Source: Panorpa germanica (lineage: Eukaryota; Arthropoda; Insecta; Mecoptera; Panorpidae). From it: 64,000 bases of DNA. This document shows positions 26,701-38,700 of this stretch, one piece after another. The stretch spans positions 10,478,001 to 10,542,000 of the forward strand of contig OY783209.1 in assembly GCA_963678705.1 (NCBI GenBank). Direction: 5' to 3'. The stretch's first letter is position 1; each line of letters starts with the position of its first letter. The notes beneath the pieces were generated by a model. That model was not told the origin of the DNA. It worked only from the letters and a program-made list of their open reading frames with translations, and ran no database searches. A program made the translations under genes and the position numbers.

Positions 26701-29700
26701 TTCTTGTTTTAGGTAGATAAGTATAAGATAGTAATCGAAGACCTTAAAGCTTCTTATACTGATTGTCGTTCTAAAGTACAAAAAATAAGAGAAGGTGTGC
26801 CAATAGTTGCCCAGCCTCATTCTGACGCATCTCAACCTTCAAAAGCACATCCCCCAAAGTCACTTAATCCAAAGAAATCGTGTTATAAACGAAAAACTTC
26901 TGGAAGCCGCGCTACAAAACCCGTTGAGTGCCACGAACCTGTTCAAAGCTCTTCCTCAGAGAACTCCTACGATTCCTCAATAATTAATTTATATTTTAGA
27001 CCACCAGATAAACAAATTACATAACTTTTAAGCTAGATCCAATATTTATACTAATTATATTTTGATTTTGTATTTTTGATAAATGAACTACAAAATAAAA
27101 TGCATTTTTAGATGCATATTAAATTACATATATAGTATTTATTTCTACATATACGTATTGTGTAAAGGCCGCGTTGACACTTGCGCGTTAAAATATTTTT
27201 GTGTCGTTTGCCGATTATTTGAGGTCAAGTAAGGACGTGCAGGATTATTTGCCGAACTACCTGTCCACACTTGTTTTTAAATTATGGCAAATATTTAATA
27301 CCCGAATGCAATTAATGTTTACATACGTTCACACTGAACATTGTAGGTTATGTTTTAATGTCTTACCTCAAACATGGCCGAAGTAAATACTGGTTTGCTC
27401 TATTCTAATTTTGTTACTACAATTGTGTACGGATTCCAAATGTTAGCCAAATGAGTACGAACTTTGTGTCCACACATGTGTCTTCGCACTAAATGTTTAG
27501 ACCCGAACACACAAGTATGAGCGTGTTCTAACAGAATACCAAGTAAACAAACCTTAATGGTAAAGTAGAGACAAAACTGTCAAAACATATGCGTTGACAT
27601 GACAGCTGTCTTGTTTGCATAGCTACTTATACAAGTGCGTACACTGTTCAGTATCACATGTGTCTAAACCGCGTAATTGCGAACATTATCAACTCCATTG
27701 TTCAATTGCATGTGAAAGTGTCGGTAAATTGAATATAATCAGAAATAATATCAGCATTGGCGTCTACTGCACACGGCGCGGTCCTACAGGTTAGTCCCCA
27801 GTAAACAATTTGGTGAAGATCGAGTCACTCGTACAATTCTATTCTAACGCTTTACAAGTTCTCTACCTGTCACAGATTTTGTATTAGTTGTTAGAGTTTT
27901 TTCATAATAATATTCTTTCTTTTTCCAACATCATTCATTAAGTATTTCTGTTTCTTTCCCACATGGATATATTTTTTTTTAATTCACTTTCATCTCATTT
28001 ATTCCAAAGTGAGAGAGAAACGAGATGCGGTTAGACAAGTAAAATATATTTTTCACCGTTACACTTGTATACTTGTATAGTATTTCATTCAGGACAGTAT
28101 GTTTAAAGTATATGCTATCCTTTTTCAACAAATATTTCTTTAATGGTAATAGACAGACGCTATCTCCCTCAATCCCCGAATATTATGTATATAAACGAAG
28201 ATAGTATCTAGCGATGCTAAGACAGAGGTTTTAAACCTAACGCAGACGTGCCGATCGTGGATTTTTGAATCACCAAAACAATGTAAAAAACTAATATAAC
28301 GAGTATTGTTCAAGATGAATAATATTCATTAAAAAAATCACGATCCGTACTAAAGATTACATCTATTTATTTCTCCATTTAAATATTTATATTTTGCAGA
28401 CTCTAAAAAGTAGAATTCCATTAAGTTTTATACCCCTGCCATCCCTGCTAGTGTCAAGTTTATAACTCCGGTCATACATCATAAACCGACTCCGCTTTTA
28501 ATTCAGCAGTGAACCGTCGTTGCGATCTCTGTAGGTCATAAAAAGGGCCTTTCCTATGAACGACTGAATAGAAAACGAACAAAAAATTCATGATATGTAA
28601 TAGAAATTAAGTAGAATTTACTCCAAAATGTTTACTGGGAAAACATACAAAAATGCAGTAGTTTTTTTTACAAAGTGAAAAACAAAAGGTATAGCTGAAA
28701 TAAATAATTACCAATCTTTGGCTCGTATACATAAAGGAAAAGGTTTGCTATCACTGCTGTAATCAGTAGGAAATGTAAAATAAAAAATATCGCGTTTTTC
28801 AGAAACTAGTTAACATGACACAGAAACAAATGAAATGGCATTCATATTATATTAAGTTACTGATAAAATAGTTTATTTTATTATTATGTGTAGCTTAATA
28901 ATTAATTTATTAATTATAGCTTATTTATATTAATTATTTATGCCTTTAGGCTAATAATTATAAATTCTAAAATTAATTTTATTATTAAATTATCAAAATT
29001 CAAATTTTAGAAATATTTCTATATTTCTGTATATTGAGAATTTAAATGCAGCTATTCTGGAATATATCCTATAGGTTTCAAAGAAAATTTTAAGTGAAAA
29101 TTTATGTATACATCGATTAACGTTAGAGGAAATTAAAATCAGTAAGAAAAGTAGTAGACGTCCTTGTAATACAGTCTTAAAGTTCAAATTACTTGAATCT
29201 GTTGAAACTGACTTTCAATTGCTTTCAAGTTTAAACAAGTCAGTTGCTTTCTAATTTACAGGTTATCTTTATTCTCATCTCTACCAAAAGAACAACCAGT
29301 AAGAAATAGAGGAATCACATAAAAAAAATGTCACCTCAGTTATCAAAAGAAAATCCTCACTTAAGTCCTTCAAAAGAAAGGACAGGCAGAAAGGAAGATT
29401 CCAAGACGGGCATTCCAAAAACAAATTCTAGAGTAAGTGAGAACGATGACTCTACAGATGGATACACGAGTGACACTAATGAAGAAGGAGGAAGTGACAA
29501 CAAAGCTACGAAGGAAGTCCATTTTAATATGATAGATACCAACGCTTTTTTAGGTTACAACACATATGGGGATATCCACTACAAATATAGTATAGATGAT
29601 GATATTATATTCGGACAATTAATCTTAATTGAAGGTATCAATGTTTAAGATTATTCTAATGATGTTGCATACTTTGCTTATCCTAACTCGAATTCACTTC

Positions 29701-32700
29701 CGCTAAACACAAAATTTAAACTCATGCACTGGCGTAGCTAGGTATGGGCGAGTCGGTGCAGTGCACCGGGGCCCTCGGACTTTTATAACTTATACTTATA
29801 TTTTAACGGTTTCACATTGAAGTAATACTCTCAGTAAATAGTTTTTTTTTTAATATTTATTTATTTATAGTGCATCAACTATTGAGTTATTAGCACTAAA
29901 TAGTTATTCCCGACCATACATACAAAACTTTTATAACAAAAACATAAACAATAACAAAAATTCTAAATAGGAATGAATTTTTTTTATTGAGAGTGTATTT
30001 GATACTCACTTGTGTACAAATTTATCGCTGAACATGAGGGAGGGGGGAAGCATGGACCAGGCAAGGGTCTATGTCTATTATGTAATTTTCTCAGGCAGCG
30101 GTACGCATTCTAGAATTGTTTATGTTGAGATTAAGCTAAAACAAAAGTAGCTGCAGGATTGTACTTAGAGTCTTAGAGCGTAATATGGCTAACAATATAG
30201 AGAAAAGGCAGATGTTTATTTCCTTTGGTCTACAATTAAAACATCATAATAATTGATCTGGATAAGATAGAAGGAGTGACATAAGTGCACATAATTTGTT
30301 GCAAAATAGTATACCCGCTAGTGAAGAAAGTAGGATATTCCAGTCCGCGTGTTTGCCACCCTTGCCTTCGGATAGGGGTCAGTTTTACACGCGGGTTGAA
30401 ATGTCTTACTTTCTTCCCTCGGTGTGTAATATACTATTAATGTTCTATCTACAATAAAGTGTTTTACATACATACATGCATAAATCTTTTGATTTACTTC
30501 GTTTTATTGATTAATACCAATATTATAAATCCAAGTATACGTTCCTAAACTCTTCACCTAGGCGATCACTAAAGCTCACACAAGACACACATACACATAC
30601 ATATAGTAAGTAGTTTTGCTACACGTGCACGATAAAGAGCTGATGATAAACTAATAGCTTTGTACCTTTAAAGTATTTATATATATATATATATATATAT
30701 CTAATTTGAAAAACCTAAACAGTTTAGTTAGGGGCCCAGATTTTTTTTTGCACCGGGGCCCTTAGTTACCTAGCTACGCCACTGAACTCATGCAGTATTT
30801 AACGTACTACTTTGTATATAACGTTACGTTTTATATTTAAAGAAGTTTAACATAATTTTGTTTTATTAAGGAGATCCTAGTACCACTGTAGTGTAAATAT
30901 TACTTATTACTTTTTTCATGCAGATAATATTACACTATAAATTTAATTAATACAAATTTATAAGCATTCAATTGACTAAAATACTCTAAATCGCTTAAGC
31001 ACATTTAAAAACACCGCTAGAGTACATAACCTGAAAACTTACTTCAAATATTCGCGGTTACTCATGCGGCAATTAACTCCGAAAACGACGTTGCCAAGTC
31101 TTACATCGTGTTTTGAACAGCGGAAGATTGTGATATTATTTTTTATAAAAAATGTCAATTATTTTCCTTAACATACTATTTTAATCAAAAGCTTAAGGTG
31201 AAACGATATTTTTTTTTTTTTACTTGTTTGCCTTGACTTTCTTTCGTCATAGCCACCATCAAACATTTTTTATACATCTTTTATAATTTATAATTCAATT
31301 TTACAAATTTCTAAATATTTCAATAATTCACTAATTAATTTTGAATCACTTAACAAAAATTTAGTATTAACAGTTTTATTAATACCGTATCTACATTTTA
31401 AGCTTTCTTCCACTGACTTTTAATGAGTTGGAACCGCAAAAATAACTTTTGACAATGAATATTGTTATATTTTCTAGTTAATTTCCAATTTTTATATGAC
31501 TGGTAACATTTCTAAGGGTTTGTCATAAATTTTATAACCTTTATATAACTTAAAAAATGTAACAAGGAAACATTTCTATGTTAAATAAATTTTAAATCTA
31601 TGTAACTGTGTTTAGCGGAATATTGCTTCACATACTAATATGAAATTTGTAACACTTTTCTATGTGGGAACTTGCTTCAATTCAAGATGACATCGAAATG
31701 ATGCATGAAGAGGGTAGGTTGTACAATTATTTACTCGTGTTCATAATTATGATGAGAATATAAATCATTGCGTTCTTGTAGATCAATCAGTTGGTGGAGT
31801 AATGAGCCTGGTAGATGTCTTCGACAGAGACAACTATATTCAGGACTATTTTGTACAATTGCGACGAAACTTTTATTTGAAGAGAGAAACAGAACGTTGG
31901 CACAAATTAATGGCTATCCACTTCAAGAAAAAAAAGGTTTCATTTGAAAATACTTTTACTAATTTAAGTCATTCGCAATATGGTCGGGTTCCAGACACTC
32001 GCTTTCCTTAATTCCCAGTAAACATTTTGGAGTAAGTTCTACTTAATTTCTATTACATATCATGAGTTTTTTGTCTGGAATGTGTTCGTTTTCTATTCAG
32101 TCGTTCATAGGAAAGGCCCCTTTTATGACCTACAGACATCGCAACGACGGTTCACTGCTGAATTAAAAGCGACTCCGGTTTATGATTTATGACCGGAGTT
32201 ATAAACTTGACACTAGAAGGGATGGCAGGGGTATAAAACTTAATGGAATTCTACTTTTTAGAGTCTGCAAAATATAAATATTTAAATGAAGAAATAAATA
32301 GATGTAATCTTTAGTACGGATCGTGATTTTTTGAATGAATATTATTCATCTTCAACAATGTTCGTTATATTAGTTTCTTACATTGTTTTGGTGATTCAAA
32401 AATCCACGATCGGCAGGTCTGCGTTAGGTTTTAAACCTCTGTCTTAACATCGCTGCTTAGAGTATTCGTTTAAACACATTATATTCGGGGGTTGAGGGAG
32501 ACAGCGTGTGTCTATTACCATTAAAGAAATATTTGTTGAAAAAGGATAGCATATACTCTAAACATACTGTACTGAACGAAATACTATACAAGTATACAAG
32601 TGTAACGGTGAAAAATATATTTTACTTGTCTAGACCGCATCTCGTTTCTCTCTCACTTTGGAATGAAAATGAACTAAAAAAAAATATATCCTAGTGTGAA

Positions 32701-35700
32701 AGAAACAACTGCTACTTAATGAATGATGTTGGAAAAAGAAAGAATATTATTATGAAAAAATTCTAACAACTAACACAAAATCTTGACAGGTAGGGAACTT
32801 GTAAAGCGTTAGAATTGAATTGTACGAGTGACTCGAACGTCACTAAATAGGGCACTTCACCAAATTGTTTACTGGGTTGTGTATTTTAAATAAGTAATTT
32901 TTGTTAATAAATTAAAGTTAGACCACGTGCTACAAGAAGTGAATCCATTCCATAAACCAGAGCTGTTAAAAAAGTACGAAGCGGTTCTAATCAGGTACGA
33001 TGAACTAAAGTATGCCGAAGAAACGACAAGATTAAGAGAGCAGAAGGAAATAGATACGATGATAGAAGTGAGGCGTCAAAAGTTAGACCAATTTAAAAAA
33101 GATTTTGGGCACCTTCTACATCGAGCAAAAGAAATTGGCTTAGGACTAAAATCATATCGAACTGGACAAATAATATCGAATGAGGTACGTGAAATAAACC
33201 TATCAATACACTTAAGAAGGGCTGGAAAACTCTTCTTCTTTTTTCAAAAATCAAATGGAATTTGGAGAAAAGAAGATGAGGTTTCCGCCATAGAGATTAA
33301 ACCACTTAAATTAGCTTCTGGTAAACTAGCAAGTGTTAATCTTAAAATGCAGGGAAATTTTCTATTTAAGTACACATTTAATGGCACATTTTTTTAACCA
33401 CGTTTTTGACTGTAACTGGACAAAGAAATAACTTTTGGCAATGACAAAAATCATCAGAAAGCAATAGCGTGTAATAAATAATTAGTGCCAGTTTAAAATA
33501 AATGAGATATTATTAGAAGTTAATTGATAATAATAAAAATATGAACATTTCAGATAGTAAAAAGACGTATAAATCTACAATTCGATGCCTTAAAGAAATT
33601 ATCAAGAGCAAGAGTTGCTTATATCAAAGAAAAGAATGCTCTCGCAGCCCAAAACGAAAAGATGCGCAATTTGGAGAACATTGGTCCTGGGTTAACAATA
33701 GATGATTACCAGCAGTTGCTATTGGCAAAAAAAATCATAACCGATAAAATCCAAGGTAAATACCCAGTAAACATTTTGGAGTAAATTCTACTTAATTTCT
33801 ATTACATATCATGAATTTTTTGTCTGGAACATGTTCGTTTTCTATTCAGTCGTTCATAGGAAAGGCCCTTTCTATGAGCTACAGACATTGCAACGACGGT
33901 TCACTGCTGAATTAAAAGCGGAGTCGGTTTATGATTTATGACCGGAGTTATAAACTTGACACTAGCAGGGATGGCAGGGGTATAAAACTTAATGGAATTC
34001 TACATTTTAGAGTCTGCAAAATATAAAAATTTAAATGAAGAAATAAAAAGATGTTATCTTTAGTATGGATCGTGATTTTTTTAATGAATATTATTCATCT
34101 TCAACAATACTCGTTATATTAGTTTTTTACATTGTTTTGGTGATTCAAAAATCCACGATCGGCAGGTCTGCGTTAGGTTTAAAACCTCTGTCTTACCATC
34201 GCTAGATACTATCTTCGTTTATATACATTATATTCAGGGATTGAGGGAGATAGCGTCTGTCTGTTACCATTAAAGAAATATTTGTTGAAAAAGGATAGCA
34301 TATACTTTAAGCATACTGTACTGAACATAATACTATACAAGTATACAAGTGTAACGGTGAAAAATATATTTTACTTGTCTAACCGCATCTCGTTTCTCTC
34401 TCACTTTGGAATAAATGAGATGAAAGTGAACTTAAAAAAAATATATCCATGTGGGAAAGAAACAGAAATACTTAATGAATGATGTTGGAAAAAGAAAGAA
34501 TATTATTATGAAAAACTAACACAAAATCTGTGACAGGTAGAGAACTTGTAAAGCGTTAGAATAGAATTGTTTACTGGGTCGATACGTTTTTGTTATAATT
34601 CGTTTTCTGAAAATGAAGCATAATAATTTGCAGAAAGAAACAGTGAATTAGATAATTGCCGCCAAAAATTAGTTGAAAAATATCAAATTCTTCGTCATGT
34701 GCAAGAGAAACTTGTAATCGCCTACGAAGATGTCAAATACCACAACAGTCACGTTGAGAACCTGGCAGAAAATGTTGCGTATGTAAGTAAGAAATGTAAC
34801 AGAAGAAAAAAGACTGTTTACCTTAGACTGGTTTTAAAAGATAATTTTTTATAAAATGTATCCAACCTAAAGGTATCGCTCAGATATTGCAACTTATTTA
34901 ACGTTCACGAATATATTTAGGTAACCAAGAATAAAGCAAATTTCGTATTTCAGCTCAGAGAAAGAATCAGCGAACTTTGCCAAGAGCGGGATCAGATTCG
35001 CAGGAAGATTGCAGCAACAAAGAAGAAACATTACTTAATGTTTCACAAAAATCTGTCATCTGATATGTACAAGACTGGCAAACAAGTTTGTGTTCCAACT
35101 TTATTTATATTATTACTATAAGTATATATATAGAAAAGCAATTGGGCCAATTAAAAACTTTCATGTACTTGACATTACATACATTAGGGTGAAACAATAC
35201 TTGGCCACTTTTACTAGCGAAATATAGATGGCGATACTATACAGCAGATTAAATATTATCAAAAAAAACAAGTTTTTTTTTGTTTAAATCGTTTTATGTA
35301 AGTAACTATAAACGCAAATCAAAATCTAAAACTGCAATTAGTTAGATGAATAACGTATCTACATTTTAAGCTTTCTTCCACTGACTTCTAATGAGTTGGA
35401 ACTGCAAAAATAAGTTTTGAAAATAAATATTGCTATATTTTCTAGTTAAACTCCAATTTTTATATGACTGGTAACATTTCTAAGGGTTTGTCATAAATTT
35501 TATAACGTTTATTTATGATGATGATGATGTGAAAAGTATTTGCATATTCCAGATCATCAAGTTACAAGCTGAACTGGATAGTATCAAGGAAACCTACAAC
35601 ATTAACGCAGAAAAATTGAAAGCATGGAATACCAAAAGAAAAGTAAACAAGGCACTTGAAATGTCTCTTTCCGAGAGTCAAATACCAACCATTCTCCCAA

Positions 35701-38700
35701 AAATTCTCAACAAACATGAAAAAGAAAAATATAAGAAGAGGAATATGTTGCTTGAGAAAGAATGTCAAGTAACATTGAAAGAAGAAGTCGAGAAGATTCC
35801 GACAGACAGTGAAATGTTCTTTGATATTTCTGTCACAAGCTTATCAAATATCAACCTTATTATCAACTCATCTCAGGCAGGTTGATGCCCTTCCAGATTT
35901 TGACAAAATGGTTTAAAGTCAAAAATAATATATTTATTTATTTTTTTACTTTTTTAATTTATACAATAAATATTATTTATAAAAACGAGTTGCTTACTTT
36001 CTAGACTTGTCAACTATGACTTCATTTATATAAAACTGAATCAAATGTCCAATTATTTTTTAATAACTCTTTATATTAATTATTAAAGAGATACATCTCT
36101 TTTATACAGTCCAAAGTGCTCTTATCTAATTCTAGCTCTTATCACTGCATCTTAGACGGCTATGTAGGAAACAAATGAACTATTTCATTCTTATAAATAT
36201 TATTAATCGATAATATAGCATGTGATTTAATTAACCTTAGCATTTTTATTAATATTATTTATAAGCCTAAGGGCAAAATTTTCAAAATTCAAAAATTAAT
36301 TTTATGAATTATTTACAAAATTCAAAAATTAATTCTATTGAGTTATTGAATTAATTTAATTAAAAAATATTGTTGATTTGACTTTTTTTTGAACAATGGA
36401 TGAAGAAGAGCCTATCAAATTCGATATTAACGTAAGTATTAATGGAGTCGAGTGTTTTCATTTCTGGCATTTAGTGAAAATGTATATCATGTCCAAATTT
36501 TCAGACTAAACTACCAACTGCGGATGAGGACGACCTCATTCAGCACGAAGTGTTAGATTATGAAGAAGAAGAACATGAAGAATTAGAAGAATATTTCAAA
36601 CAATATAAAAAATGTTTGTGTAAAGATATTGGTTATGAAGAAGAATATATTTGCGAGTGTTTTGAAGAAGAAGAAGAATGCATTTGTGAAGAAGGTGAAG
36701 AAGATGAGGAAGAAAAAATAATTGTAAAACCAAAAAAGGGAAAATTTGTGCCAATTACATTAGCAGTAGATGAAGAAGAAGAAAAAGTAGAGGAAGAGGA
36801 GAAGAAAGTAGACGAAGATGCAAAATCCGAAGTGGGGGAAGGTATGATTTTAGAATGAATACACTATGGTATATGAAATGTATATCAAGTCTTTAACTTA
36901 AAACTTTTCTTATTTTCGGTTTCAATTGCAGCAGAAGAAGTTGAAGAAGAAGGTAAAACTTTGATACTTTTTGCACTTAAAAACTCACAAATGTATTTGG
37001 TAAAATTTGGGAAACAATTAGCAGTTGTGGCTTTACTAATTATAAACGCAAATATGAATAATGATTATCGTTTTGCAGAGTTCTTGCATGTGGAAGAAGA
37101 AGTAGTAGAAAAAGTATTGATTGACAGGGAAGCATTGAAAGCAGAACACAACGTGCTAATGGTCAGCGGTGCTATACTGAAAAAAGACAACGACTCGTAC
37201 CATAAGAAATTGGCCAATTACTTTAAACGGAAAAGGGTAAATTAATGTCCCAAATTAAATTCTACGAGTTACAGAAATTCCAATTTATCCAAAGGCCTGG
37301 ATCATACTTTAAATACATTTCTGTTGACAGATGGAGCATGTACTGCACGACGTGAATCCTAAATTCAAAGATGAACTTTGTAAAAAAATGGAAGATAAAC
37401 TAAAAACGTATGAAACGTTGAGAGCATTGGAATACGAACACAGAACCAGAGAATGTAAAGAGCTGGATGAAATGATCATAGCAAAAAGTAATAAAATTAA
37501 AACATTTAATGAAGAATTTTCTAATTTTCTACACCGTGAGAAAGAGGTTGCAACAGGACTGAAAAGTCTGCGAAATGGTCAAGAACTTCCTGAAAAGGTT
37601 GTTATTGTTTTCAAAATAAATATAGTTATCTGGAAAATTGTTACAAAATTGTAAAAATTATTGTTTGTTTCACAGATTATAGACCGATTCATCAGCCGTC
37701 AATCGGCGGCTTTAGAATCCCTGTCCAAAAACAGGGTTTTGTACCTAAAGGCTAAAAACGCGTTATTAGCAAAAATAGAAGCCACCAAGAAGTTGGAAGT
37801 CATTGGCCCGGGACTGACGTTGGCCATGTATGACCAACTATTGCTTTATCACGCAACCAGCACGGATAAAATTCAAGGTAACTTTACCAGTTGCCAAAAA
37901 TTATCTAAAACATGTGGTGAACAATTTATTCTATTTGCTAATTGTACGTTACAGAAAAAACTGCAGAACTAGAAGTCATACGTATGAAATGTGATCAGGA
38001 AACAGGAATCCTGGGGCATATACGTGAGAAGCTGGATGTCACCCACACCGACATCAAGTATAATGAAGAAATGCTGGATGATCTGGCTAATACAGTCGTC
38101 AGTGTAAGTCAATGACATCTCTGTAGTCGACTAGAAGACTAAAGTTAGAATCTTTGCTAAAACTTGATTATTTTCTTTTTAGCTGCGCCAATACATAGCT
38201 AATCATTGTATAAACAAAGACGAAACTCGCAAAGAAATCAGCAAACTGAAAATGAAGCACGCTCTCCTATTCAACAAAGAATTATTATGTGATATGTATG
38301 CCTGCACCAAGAGCGTGAGGGTTTCTAATTACGATTGTTCATAATAAATGTAATCCAATGTTTAATTAAAACATACTTTTAGATCGAGAAGATGAAGGTG
38401 GAAATTAGTCAACTGAAAGTTGAGCATTTTGATCTCGCAGGCCAAGTTTCTAATTTAAGACTAAAACAAAATCAACATTATGCTAGAGCATCTAACAAAT
38501 CTGAAGCGCCTTACATGAATAATTCTAAACAAAGACGAAGACCATGTAAGAGAAAACCTCCTACTATAGTTCCAACTTCTTCCGATTGTCGAGTGACCAG
38601 CCAATTATCCACCTCAACTACAGGTACCGATGCGTACGATATATATGCATCCCCATCGACACGCTTTATTCCAAATTTAGTGGATATTGTTTAGATTACA

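Noticed and set aside
33185-33397. Extension of the 267-nt exon frame of paralogue B past residue SNE
   Set aside because: This is read-through of the intron; the donor GTACGT sits at the same place as in paralogues A and C.
31937-34633. Idea that family P elements create new introns (introner-like)
   Set aside because: The same introns exist, short and element-free, in paralogue C, so the elements entered existing introns.
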